This document shows positions 32,377 through 44,203 of a DNA stretch of 64,000 nt, one piece after another; position 1 is the first letter of the stretch; every line of letters starts with the position of its first letter. The DNA is from Floccularia luteovirens. Lineage: Eukaryota > Basidiomycota > Agaricomycetes > Agaricales > Squamanitaceae. The DNA lies in the NCBI GenBank assembly GCA_009739215.1, contig VSJF01000016.1:1-64000 (forward strand). The letters run 5' to 3'. A model generated the notes under the pieces. It did no database searches and was not told the DNA's origin. It saw only the letters and a list, made by a program, of their open reading frames with translations. The translations under genes and the position numbers were made by a program.

Positions 32377-34679
32377 TTGTTGGATGATTACATTCCTAGA
32401 TTGAGTGATTGCCTACTCTCTATGGGACAGTTCCTGGCTGAAAAGGGGAACAGTGTTAGAGGGAAAGAGTCCCTCATCAATATGCATGATTATAAAGGTG
32501 TCCCATTTTTGTCCTGTGAATCTCACATAAAAGGTAATATCATATACTGGTGTAATGCTCATATTGTGTGCAAACCTAGTGATAAGGCCTCTGTTATGGT
32601 GTATAAAGTTACCTATGATACATGGCATAAGAGATTTGGACACCCATCTAAACAGATACTCCAGAAAGCACCTGAGTATACAATTGGTCTTCCGTCCTCT
32701 TTGGAAGTGCCTAAGGAATATCCATTATGTCCGGGCTATCTCCAAGGAAAGCAATATAGTAAGTCTTTCCCCCAGAGCTCTTCATGAGCTTCTGCACCAT
32801 TTGAGTTGGTTCACTCTGACTTAAAGCAGTTTCCAATAGCAAGTTATTACAAATATCACTATATAATAACCTTCCATGATAACTTCACATCTCATGCATA
32901 GACTATGAATCTGTGCCATAAATCTGATTCAGTGGCTGTAATGAGAAAGTTTACTACATTTATTAAAGTACAACACAACACTAAAATCAAAAAGTGGTGC
33001 TTTGATGAAGAGGGTGAATATTAGCAGATTGAAGTGTTGCTAAAGGAAATAGGAGTACTCATTGAGAAATCAGTACCATATAAACAACAGCAGAATAGTT
33101 GAGCAGAACATTTAAATCACATCATTATGGATAAAGCAGAAGCAATGTGACATAACACCTATCTACCAGATAGCTAGTGAGAATTTAGTGTGGAACAAGC
33201 AGTACATGTCTACAATCATTCTCCTATGGCACACCTTAAATGATGCACTCCATTTGAAGCATTAAATAAAATTAAACCAGAATTCAATCATCTCAGAGTT
33301 TTTGGATGTGCAGCATATATCCTGAAGAAAAACAGGTGAATAAACTTGCTCCTAAATCAGAGCTGATGGTATTTATTAGATACTCTGAAGGAGTAAAGGG
33401 CTATTGCTTCATGCAACTACACAACAATAGCATTTGTATGGCAGCTACTGCCATCTTTGATGAGTTTTTCTTTTCAAAATGTCCAGATCAGAAAAATTGT
33501 GGTATTACTGAATTAGGACAAGATTCCCCATCTCAAAGTCCTGATAACTCAGATAATGAGGATAGTGATACTTCAGAGCATAGCTTACATTACAAACCAA
33601 ATGTTGATAATGAGTCTGTTAAACCAGACAACCATATCCCAGAGTATCCTATAGTATCTGATGAGGTCTCTAGCTCACCAAGGCAAAGACCCAAACAGAT
33701 AGTATACAGACCATCTATTCCTTTCCATGGGAGTGAAGGGCTTGATGAAGCCCCAACTCCCCTTGTGTCTTCAAATAGGGAATATTAATGCTTATCTCCA
33801 CTATCACCTAGACCAAGGAGTGCAGCGGATGATATTGAATATATATATTGTCAAAGAACAGGCATGCCTAAACAGCAGTTTGTTACCAGACAAGAACTGC
33901 CACAATGCTCAGAGAGACAAAGGAGAATATCTAGATGTGTCACAGAAGACAATGCTTATGGGAACACGAACCCTCAGGATATACTCCTGAATCAAAATGA
34001 TATAGCATATTGGTGAGATAATATGGACCAACATTAGGTTACACAGCCATGACAGGTTCCTGTACCTAGTTCTGCACAATCACACCCATCTGATAATATG
34101 CACTCTGATATGAGCACTAGGGAAAATGGATCAGATGAACCTGATGTTGCAAAACTAGCACAGGAAGGGAGTATAGAGTTTATGGCATATTTGCTTGCCA
34201 TGGGTGCATCAGCTGTGGGTGATACTCCAACTCAATTTTGTGATATAGCACACCTACCCAAAACTGCCAGAGATGAATAGTATATTGCTTGCTGCAAAGA
34301 AATAGAGGCTCTTTGTAAGTGCAATATAATGTCTGGTCTTGTAGATCTACCCCAAGGTCAAAGGGTAGTTAAAAACAGATAGGTATTTGTGACCAAGTCT
34401 AATGGTCGCAAAAAAGCACAACTAGTTGCCAAAGGTTTCTCACAAGTAGAAGGGCTAGACTTTAAAGAGATCTTCTCACCAGTTGTAAGATTTGAAACTG
34501 TGCACATCCTTCTTGTACTAGCAGCATTGAAGAATTGGGCTATTACAGGCCTGGATGTTAAGAGTGCCTTTCTGTATGGGAAACTTGAAGAAGAGATCTA
34601 TATAATCCAATCTGAAGACTTCATTGTCAAAGGACAAGAAAAGAAAGTCATCTACCTACAAAGAGCAACATATGGTCTT

Positions 34680-35255
34680 TGTTATGATCTTATCTGGATA
34701 CACACTATCTCCCTGGACTTTAAAATGCATATACAATGCATTTATGCCTTATTTCTCTATATCTCACACTCTGACTCTTATATTGTTCTAAATGACTTGT
34801 ACTTGCTTCCAAATGACTCATAATACTTCTATATGACTTGTAGCTGACTCAAGACTTGCTCATTGAGCACACAATAGCTTATTATTAGAAGTAGTATACT
34901 TATACTTAAGTAGTGCAAAACTATAGACAAGCACTAGCTTGATCTTAGTTTCGAGTACCCAATAACATTGGCGATTACTCTCTTACCTTTGTGATAACTC
35001 TCTCCCCAGTCTAGGATGGCTAGCAAGTTATATATAATAGCATGGGCAACACCATCTAGTCTGAAATGCCTGACTAGTTTTCCATGGTAACTGACCTCCA
35101 TAAGGCCCTGACAGGTGGCAGTTAAATACCTGTATAGTCATATCTCCCACTATTGCACTAGAGAAATCTGACTAGCAACAAACCCTGTTCCCTAACCCAG
35201 ACAACCCAAACAATGAGACAAGTACAGGACGATGTAAACCCCACAAATGGTAACA
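34680..35255 (+). repeat. Solo LTR-D inserted in RT of element C
   Basis: 576 bp from TGTTATGATCTTATCTGG to ATGGTAACA, flanked by GTCTT (34675-34679) and GCCTT (35256-35260), one transition apart. Removing it joins TYGL to a KQA-type continuation of RT. Confidence 0.88.
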
Positions 35256-35602
35256 GCCTTAAACAAGCCACTCTAGCATAGTGGAGAGGACTTGTAACAA
35301 GTATGGAAGAGCTTGGCTTCCAGAGAACTTAGAGTGATGCAGGAATATTTGTCCATTGGTCAAAAGACCAACAAGATATTGTGATTACAGTAGTTTATGT
35401 TGACAATGCAATCTGGACAGGGTCTAATCCTACCCTAGTTAACAAGCTCAAAAAGAAATTTATGAAGAAATGGGAATGTCATAATCTGGGAGATGTCAAG
35501 AAATTCCTTGGCATGCATATTGAGTGAAGTGGTCAGTTCTACAAGATAGACTAAGTAGCTTACCTGAAAAAGATTCTTGCTGATGAATAGCTATGACTTC
35601 AG

Positions 35603-35752
35603 ATAGGAGGAGAGTACTGGAGAGGAGTTAAATAGATTAGAGAATGTTTATTATAACATATAGATTAGTTGTGTTAAGTCTACTGTGTAGTTACAGTTTG
35701 CTACAACTTAATGTGACTGTGACGTGACACATGTCACATACTACACTTGTGC
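35603..35752. repeat. Short repeat S, copy 2
   Basis: 150 bp between direct repeats ACTTCAG (35596-35602 and 35753-35759), interrupting the pol reading. Its reverse complement matches about 1035-1217 (shared CTAATCTATATGTTATAATA) and parts of 37007-37185. No coding capacity. Confidence 0.65.
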
Positions 35753-37006
35753 ACTTCAGCATGATAAATGCTCATAGAGCTGATACACCACTCCCTGCTG
35801 GCTATAAGCCTATTCCTAATGAGGGAATTATGATACTGGCTCTGAGAACAGAGTTTCAATAAATCATAGGCAGCTTACTGTATCTTATGATTGGAACTCA
35901 ACCTGATATTGCCTATGCAGTAATTGGGTTATCAACATTTTCAGCAAACCCAACACCAGACCATATTAAAAAGGCAAAATATATTATGAAGTACTTGGTC
36001 AGTACTCAGGACTACATAATTAATTATGTGGGCAAGTCTGGTGAAGGGTTATATGCCTACACTGATTCTGATTGGGCATCTGACAAAATGTTGTGTAAGT
36101 CCCATACTGGTTTCTATATGATGCTAGCTAAAGGCATTATTATATGGCAAAGCCATTGACAAAAAACTATAGCACTAAGCTCCACTGAGGCCAAATATAT
36201 GGCAGACTCTGACTGTTGTTGCCAACTCATGTGGATGCAAAATGTCTTTGATGAGATTGGTTTACCCTTCATAAAACTAGTACCAATCTATATAGATAAT
36301 TAGAGTGCAAACTTCATCGCATCCAATCCTGTTGCTGAACAGCATACAAAGCACATTGACATTTGTTACTACTATATACAAGAGTATATCAAAAACAGAA
36401 AAGTCAAGATATTCTTTGTTGAAGATGTAAACAATCCAGTGGACATGTTAACAAAACCTCTGTCCAATATTCTTTTTCACAAGTGCTGCACCCAACTACA
36501 GTTAGAGTTTTACTTGCAGCAATTTGGTTAATGCCTCCCAAGAGTGAGAAGCACATAGTAGATCTATTACAGATCATAAAAATGATGCTAATTCTCTGGC
36601 ACTATTACTCTATTTAACTAGAGACACACTATTGAGATTGTTCTCTAGTTGCTGTCTTTGTTTCACTTAGATACCAGAATGACATCCTTCAATGGACTCA
36701 CACTGTGTACTAAGTGAGGAGGTGTGTTGTGACAGCAACAATTACATGACTGATTACATAATTGATCATGTGATGGAGCATGTGACTAATGACATGTCTC
36801 ACACTCATATGCTCTATAACATGTGATACTCACAAACATTTTATAACCTTCTACAAGGTTCTATATATAGTCACATGATATGTTAGTGTATACATGCATG
36901 GACCATTATATAAAGGTGTACAAATATCAATTATGTATATAAGTAGAGCTACTGGACCTTATGTCCTTTGTCAAATTACATTTATAGTAGTTAGTACTAG
37001 CCTAAG

Positions 37007-37185
37007 CTATTGTGACTACACTTATGTCATGTCACATTTAGTTGTAACAAACTGTAACTTAACAATACAAGTCAAACAATCCAATACTACATACATGTTA
37101 TCTTTATATTAATATCTTCCTCTCATTAATAAACATATTCATTAATACTGTCTCACTCTCCTTTATCATACTTTCTATATAAGCC
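37007..37185. repeat. Short repeat S, copy 3
   Basis: 179 bp between direct repeats CCTAAG (37001-37006 and 37186-37191) inside the C LTR. The solo C LTR at 1914-2238 has no equivalent at this point, which shows it is an insertion. Confidence 0.6.
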
Positions 37186-37247
37186 CCTAAGAACAAAGTA
37201 AGCACAAAGGTAAGATCAGTCTCCTTCACTGTGTGATACAGGGTGCT

Positions 37248-37639
37248 TGTAAGGGGAACCTCAAGTTCAACCTTTCAAACCCTTCAAAACCACTCAGCAA
37301 TATCTCGACACCACTTCCCACTACCCTCAATACAACTTCAACATGCTTACTATCAGGGAGTTATATATTTAGATACAGTTACTCAGGTTGCCACCCATCT
37401 AAGATGGTAACCCTTCTTTGATATCTCTTCTATTTTTATCCACATATATAGCAACACTCCTGGATAGAAATCCTTAGACTTTTCTCTTCAGATTTCCTGT
37501 CCAGATGAGTAGATAGAATATGTATACTTTATAATATAATAACTTCAGATTTCCTGTCCAGTTCGACATGCTTCCTGTTTCACAGCCTGTTGCGACACTT
37601 CGAAACATGCACTGCGCAAACTGCCCAGTTGCCCTTATA
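37248..37639 (+). repeat. 5' LTR of Gypsy G
   Basis: 392 bp from TGTAAGGGGAACC to GCCCTTATA. The end is CTTACA in the 3' LTR. Very similar to 42812-43203, with scattered transitions. Confidence 0.9.
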
Positions 37640-37756
37640 GTAGAAAAGTCTCACCAAAAGGACTGGTGCTATTGAGCCAAACCAATTAGCAGGTTTCGCA
37701 CCTCAATACCCCTCCTTTAGCCACTCTCTCATAGCAGCCTATTGCCCCACATCACC

Positions 37757-40700
37757 ATGAGTGCGGAAGAATGTCTCTTTGCCATGGAAAATGCAGTCCA
37801 TGAAGCCAATGTGAGAAGTGAAACCCACTAACACATCCTAAATGAGATCCTACAACAACTTAATCAATTATCCACAATTCCCCAAGACTCTCCTGTCCCT
37901 ACTCCACCTCTTCCAACCCTCAAACCAGTTGCAAAGAGCATCACACCCTTGCAACCTTCAATGCCTAATGATTTCAATGGAGATTACACTCGAGGCCACT
38001 CCTTTCTCAACTCCTGTCAACTCTATATTACCCTGTGCCCAGAACAGTTCCCTGATGAGCAGCGACGTATTCACTGGGCCCTTTCCTTCATGAAAGAGGA
38101 TCGAGCTGCGACCTTCACACATCGAATTATGCAATGTGAAGCCAAAACTGACCAAGCTGCCTATAATGACTGGACTTGTTTCAAACAGGCCTTCACCACA
38201 GAATTCTGCCCAAAACATGAGACCACTGTTGCTCTCACTACCCTTGAATCAGTTTGATACTTCCAGGGAAAAAGGACTATGAATGAATATGTGGATGAGT
38301 TCAAGGACTTGATTGAGGAAGCTCGATACACAGATGGTGTTGCAATTGTGATGAAGTTTCGCAGAGGCCTCAAACCTCGAATACAGAACAGGATTGCAGA
38401 GATGGATGAAAACCGCCCAGCAGATGATGATCCTAAAGGCTGATATAGCATGACTCGCCTTCTAGACCAGAATCGAACTGCTAATGATGCCTTTCATGCT
38501 GCAACCCAACCTCTGTTCTCAGTTCCCATAAATCCACCTTGATTCATATTCACTTTTTGCACCAATAGTAATCCTCCATTTCATCCTCAGCTCCCAGTCC
38601 CAGCTGCATCTGTGACTGCCCCTAAACCCCTTATAGCAGTTTATCACCCCATTCCCATGGATGTTGATGTTGCGAAACACTGCACCTTGGCCTCGATGAC
38701 ATGTCGACATTGTGGTGAACCAGGGCATCTTGCATGAGAATGCCCAAGGGCTTTTGACATTCGATACATGTCAGAGGAGGAATGAGAGGAATGGATACAA
38801 CACCTCCTTACTACAGCAGATGTTGCAAATGCAAACCCAGAGGTCGAAACAGCCCTCGAAACACAGGACATTGCAGTGAGACTAGCAGAGGAGGATTTTC
38901 CCTCAAGCAGCGGGTGAATAGTATGCCCCCACTGCTTGTAACAAATTGTTTCAGTGCCCTTGTTGTAGAAGATAGTCATGAATGTATTTCTGATTGTGAT
39001 TCTTCTATGCTTGAGCTCGAAACAACTTATGTTGCACCAAATACCCCTGCCTCAATATCTCATTGCAAACGTTGGGAGCACCTGCTAACTAAACAGTATA
39101 TCATTGTGACCACACCTAGCCCTAATTTATTACACCTAAAGGTAGAGATCAAGACAACCAACACACATGAATGCAAGGCAGTCTGGGCCCTACTTGACAG
39201 TGGAGCAACTGGCCTGTTCATTGACTCTGAGTATGTGAAATCGAACTAGATTGCAACATGCAAATTGACTCGTTCGATCCCTGTCTACAATGTTGATAGC
39301 TCTCTCAATAATGCTGGTGCCATCTCAGAGGTTGTAGATGCTATACTTTGTTTCAAGGATCATACCGAACATGCTCAACTTGCAGTCACAAAACTAGGAC
39401 AACAACACCTCATTCTGGGGTATACTTGGCTTTGAGAACACAACCCAGAGGTCGATTGGTCTACTCAGGAGGTCAAGATGAGTCGCTGTCCAGCACAATG
39501 CAGTATCTGCCATGCTGAAATGAAACAGGATCACATAATTCAATAGGCTGATGCTCAATGCATTCGAACCTGTCAGTCTGGCCCTGATCCAGTGTTCGAT
39601 GATGTCAAAACAACCCTTGAAACACAGGATGAAACTCCATTACTGGAGGAGGGAGACTGCCTTTTTGCCACCTGTATGAATACAAATGAGCAGTATATTC
39701 GTGCAAGTGCAACCACCTCATAACGCTTGGCTGAAGCTTCGCAAAAGGCCCTTGGGACTATTCCCAACAGCATCCCAGAGTATCTCCAAGATTTCGAAGA
39801 CATCTTCTCCAAGACATCCTTCGATGCCCTTCCAGAATGAAGAACTTGGAACCATGCAATCAAACTTGAGCCAGGTTCGAAACTAGTATCAATCAAGGTT
39901 TACTCTATGTCCCCAAATGAACAAAGTGAGCTCAACCAGTTCTTACAGGAGAACCTCACAACAGATCGCATTTGCCCTTTGAAGTCACCTATGGCTTCAC
40001 CAGTCTTCTTTATGAAGAAGAAGGATGGATCATTACAACTAGTACAAGACTATCGAGTACTTAATGCAATGACAATCAAGAATCGATACCCTCTCCCCCT
40101 TATTTCAGATCTTGTAAACCAACTTTGTGGTGCATAGTACTTCACTAAACTAGATGTAAGGTGGGGATACAATAATGTTCGCATCAAAGAGGGAGATGAG
40201 TGGAAGGCCACGTTTTGCACAAATCGCAGGCTGTTCGAACCCCTTGTCATGTTCTTTGGCCTCACAAACAGCCCCTCAACCTTTCAGACACCCATAAATG
40301 AAGTATTCCACAACCTTATTATGCAGGGTTCAGTATGTGTGTACCTCGATGACATTCTTATCTACACCAAAACTCTGGAAGAACATCGAAACATTTCATG
40401 ATCTGTTCTTGAGAAACTGCACGAATACAAACTATACCTCAAACCTGAGAAATGTGATTTTGAACAAACATGGATTGAATACCTTGGTCTCATTATCTCT
40501 AAAGGCCACATTGAGATGGATCCAGTCAAAGTTGCAGGAGTTGCCCAATGGCCTAAACCAAATCATAAGAAGGAAGTGCAGTCCTTTCTTGGTTTTGTGA
40601 ATTTTTATCGCAGGTTCATACAGGACTTCTTGACACTTGCTCGACCCCTTTTTAACCTCACCAAAAAGGATATGCCATGACAATGGGGGGATGATGAAAA

Positions 40701-42816
40701 CTATGCTTTCGAGGCCCTCAAAAAGGCTATCACTTCCACACCTATCTTGATGTTCCCTGACAACTCCTTTCCTTATTGTATCAAAGCAGATAGTTCAGAT
40801 TTTGCAACAGGTGCAGTGCTCTCACAGGTTTCACAGCATGATGACAAGCTACATCCTATTGCCTACTTCTCTAAAAGCCTGAGTCCTGTTGAATGAAACT
40901 ACAAGATTCATAACAAGGAGATGCTTGCCATCATTTGTGCACTCGAAGAATGGCAACACTTTCTTGAAGGTTCGAAATACAAATTCGAGATCCATACAGA
41001 TCATAAGAATCTAGAGTATTTCATGTCAGCTAAGAAACTAAACCACAGGCAGGCTCGATGGTCCCTCTACCTGGCTCGATTCGACTTTACAATGCACCAT
41101 CATCCAGGTCAAACCATGGGTAAATCTGATGCATTGTCTCGCAGGGCAGATCATGGTACTGGCAATGAAGACAATTCGAACCTGATTCTCCTGAAACCTG
41201 AGTTCTTTGCAGTATGAGCGCTTTCAGGTCTGGAACTCACTGGAGCTGAGTGCGATACACTGCGAGACATTCGAAATGTCTTCCACAATGGCAATCAAGA
41301 GGATTTGGTGGCTCAGGCTACTCAAGCACTTGAAAAGTCAGGAGGGTCATCTGTGCACTCTGCAGAATGGTCTAAGTCTGATGGCCTGCTCCACTTTCGA
41401 GGCAAGATCTACGTGCCTCGAGACCCCGAACTTCGACACTGCATTGTCGAACAACATCACGATACACGTATTGCAGGCCATTCTGGATGCTGAAAAACTC
41501 TCGAACTAGTGTCTTGTAATTATTGGTAGCCACAGATATCTAGGTATATTGGGGAATATGTAAAGACTTGCGATCTCTGTCTGCGAACCAAATTGCAGCA
41601 TTGAAAACCAATTGGGGAGCTTCATCCACTCCCCATACCAGAAGCTCAATGGGATATAGTTAGTGTCGACTTCATTGTCAAGCTCCCAGATTCTCATGGC
41701 TATGATGCAATCATGAATATTGTTGACACAGTTTCGAAACGTGCACACTTCATTCCCACAACCACTACAATCACAGCCCTTAGTGCAGCTCGCCTATACC
41801 TATATAACATCTGGAAACTGCATAGTCTCCCAAAATGTGTGGTCTTGGATTGAGGACCACAGTTTATCACATAGTTCACTCAAGAACTTTATCGACTCTT
41901 AGGGATCAAACTTGCAGCCACCACTGCTTACCACCCTCAAGGGGATGGTCAGACAGAACAAGTCAATCAGGAACTTGAACAGTACCTGAGGCTCTTTGTG
42001 AGTGAAAGACAGGATGACTAGGATGACCTACTGCCCCTAGCTGAATTCCAGTACAATAACCATGTCCATTCTGCAACTCAAGAGACTCCCTTCATGCTCA
42101 ATATAGGTCGAAACCCTCGCATGGGTTTCGAACCACACCAAACTGCTTCGAACATAGAGACAGTTAACGAATTCAAGCAACAAATGAGTGAGTCATTAGA
42201 AGAAGCAAAGGCAGTACTCTCCAAGTCAAAGAAAGAGATAGCATGATACTATGATCGCAGATGTGAACCAGCTCTAGTCTTCACACCAGGTAACAAGGTA
42301 TATCTAGATTCAGGTGATATTCGAACCACTCGACCTTCACAAAAACTTGCACATCAATACCTCGGTCCATTTACAGTGTTGTGAAGGGTTAGTTTGAATG
42401 CATATCAACTTCAATTACCACCATTCCTGAAATGACTCCACCCTGTCTTTAATGTGGTGAAACTACTGCTTGCGATACCAGATCCCATACCAGGTTGTCG
42501 TACCCCTCGACCCCCTGCACCAGTCCTTGTCAATAATGAAGAGGAGTACATTGTGGATCGCATCCTCGATAGTCGCATGTGAAACAACCACCTATAATTC
42601 CTGGTACAATGGAAGGGCTATGGGTATGAAGAAAACCAATGGGTTCATGCTGATGATGTTTATGCTCCTGACCTTGTTACAGAATTTTACCACTCGAACC
42701 CTGGTGCACCTTGACGCATTCGAGCTGCCTTCACTACTATAGACTCTATTGATTCAGTAGCTTCGTGGCATTTAGGATGCATTGGGACACCACTCCTTAG
42801 AAGAGGGGTGATGTAA
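37757..42816 (+). pseudogene. Gypsy G Gag-Pol with integrase chromodomain
   Basis: One long frame from ATG 37757 to a stop made of the first bases of the 3' LTR (42814-42816). Gag (about 37757-38690) is followed by a CCHC knuckle (about 38699), protease DSGATGL (about 39196), RT ([12 protein letters not shown], then YLDD at 40342-40353), RNase H ([25 protein letters not shown]), an integrase zinc region with HH and CC (about 41455-41590), an integrase core, and a chromodomain (about 42538-42702, with LVQWKGYGYEENQW). The frame is almost free of indels. Breaks are TGA or TAG codons that sit at expected Trp, Arg or Gln positions, e.g. near 38731, 38784, 39434, 39838, 40136, 40897, 41851. The chromodomain probably directed insertion into silent chromatin. 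Confidence 0.92.
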
Positions 42817-43203
42817 GGAGAACCCCAAGTTCAACCTTTTGAACCCTTCGAAACCACTCAGCAATATCTTGACACCACTTCCCACTACCCTCAATACAAC
42901 TTCAACATGCTTACTATCAGGGAGTTATATATTTAGATACAGTTACTAAGGTTGCCACCCATCTAAGATGGTAACCCTCCTTCGATACCTCTTCTATTTT
43001 TATCCACATATATAGCAACACCCCTGGACAGAAATCCTTAGACTTTTCTCTTTGGATTTCCTGTCCAGGTGAGTAGATAGAATATGTATACTTTACAATA
43101 TAATAACTTCAGATTTCCTATCCAGTTCGACACGCTTCCTGTTTTGCAGCCTGTTGTGACACTTCAAAACACACACCGCACAAACTGCCCAGTTGCCCTT
43201 ACA
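42812..43203 (+). repeat. 3' LTR of Gypsy G
   Basis: 392 bp from TGTAAGGAGAACC to GCCCTTACA, exactly the same length as the 5' LTR. Confidence 0.92.
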
Positions 43204-43216
43204 GTGCTGCTCAATA

Positions 43217-44203
43217 CAAGGTTTCAGAGGTGTTTGGATTCTGACAATAGAACCAACTCAAGATATCAGCAAAATTGCAACAACCTACAAAATGAGACAA
43301 CCTTACTCTCTTTGAGTGGCTTACTGTATTTTTGCATTGTTGAAAGCAACTCAGCCAACTCTTGATAGATTTTTAGTGTAGTGCAGGAAATTTGTATCTT
43401 ATTAATAATCTCATCATGTCACATCTTGGGCTGGAGTCACATATTGTCACGCAATTGTGACAACCCCCCTATTGCATAAATCTCATAATGCATAGCCAAA
43501 ATGCTGCACCGGCGTTATGCATTATGAGATAGTCGACTGTACATCAGAGACACAAAAATATGCAGGCGATATGACAAAGACTGCACAAATTGAAAGATTG
43601 AGACGAAAGGTGTACAAAACCTGATAAATAAATGCTCAGAGTCGTGCACCGTAAGAGTGGAACAACGTCTGAGGTGTACAAACTACAAGTACATAGACTA
43701 TATATCATCGTATATCTGAGACAATTGGAGTGAGTGACGAAAATAATAGAGAAAACAATAAAATTTCGAGAAACCCGTTTTGGTAACTGATCGAGGGCAA
43801 TGCGCGCGTAGGATTGTTATTCCAACACAAATAATAGTTAAATCCTTCACAGAGTGCTCATCTTGCGGGCATGGCAGGTCTGAATGTGAGTGTGGGGGTT
43901 TAGTGTGAGTGTGATTGCTAGGAACGAGAGTGATCGTGTCGCGTTTGGGGTATCCTGCAAAACTCAACGATTTCACGCCAAAGGCTGAAAATTAGTCTAT
44001 AAGAACCCCTACCTAAAGGTAGCAGGAATTTCACAGGATAAAAATAACCCAAAATACAAAGATACGGAGTGAATATTGTAATTTGCTAATACAGATATCA
44101 TGATCTTTCTTCGACAATGGAACTAAACAACAAATTTACAAGGACTAACGATATAAAAACAAAAGCTCCTTTTTGAAGGAACAACGAAGCTTGTTATTAC
44201 TTA
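43217..44203. other. Intergenic boundary between transposon nest and genes
   Basis: No gene is seen. A perfect 14-bp inverted repeat lies at 43481-43494/43516-43529. The 3' untranslated region of the Bud4-like gene should fall near 44000-44203. GC content and CpG frequency rise here compared with the sequence to the left. Confidence 0.5.
43481..43529. repeat. Inverted repeat, 14-bp stem
   Basis: TCTCATAATGCATA (43481-43494) pairs perfectly with TATGCATTATGAGA (43516-43529) across a 21-nt loop. No gene or U-tract is attached, so the function is unknown. It might be the relic of a small transposon end pair. Confidence 0.6.

Larger units (their letters stand above)
32377..36531 (+). pseudogene. 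Old Copia element C pol (integrase, RT, RNase H)
   Basis: Decayed but readable along one strand: integrase zinc region (WHKRFGHPSKQ, about 32623), integrase core (LVHSDLKQ, then a degraded DE part near 33010-33130), the post-integrase FGCAAY segment (33300), RT (VAKGFSQVEGLDFKE, 34424; VYVDNA at about 35394) and RNase H (YTDSDWAS, 36057; LSSTEAKYMA, 36174; final stop 36529-36531). Many in-frame stops occur, mostly TAG or TGA at Trp, Gln or Arg positions, together with a few frameshifts. Solo LTR-D (34680-35255) and repeat S (35603-35752) interrupt RT. It is less like family A than element B is. Confidence 0.85.
37248..43203 (+). mobile_element. Gypsy chromovirus G, complete but decayed
   Basis: 5,956 bp with two 392-bp LTRs, flanked by perfect GTGCT duplications (37243-37247 and 43204-43208) in the 3' LTR of element C. 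Internal order Gag, protease, RT, RNase H, integrase, chromodomain is that of Gypsy chromoviruses. Polypurine tract AAGAGGGGTGA just before 42812. The coding region is broken by about twenty stops. Confidence 0.95.
36725..43216 (+). repeat. 3' LTR of element C, split by Gypsy and repeat S
   Basis: Follows a purine tract (GTGAGGAGGTG) after the pol stop. It begins TGTTGTGACAGC at 36725, runs to 37247, and is completed by GCTCAATA at 43209-43216 after the Gypsy insertion. Without the 179-bp repeat S and the Gypsy it is about 345 bp, matching the solo LTR at 1914-2238 (325 bp). Confidence 0.85.
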
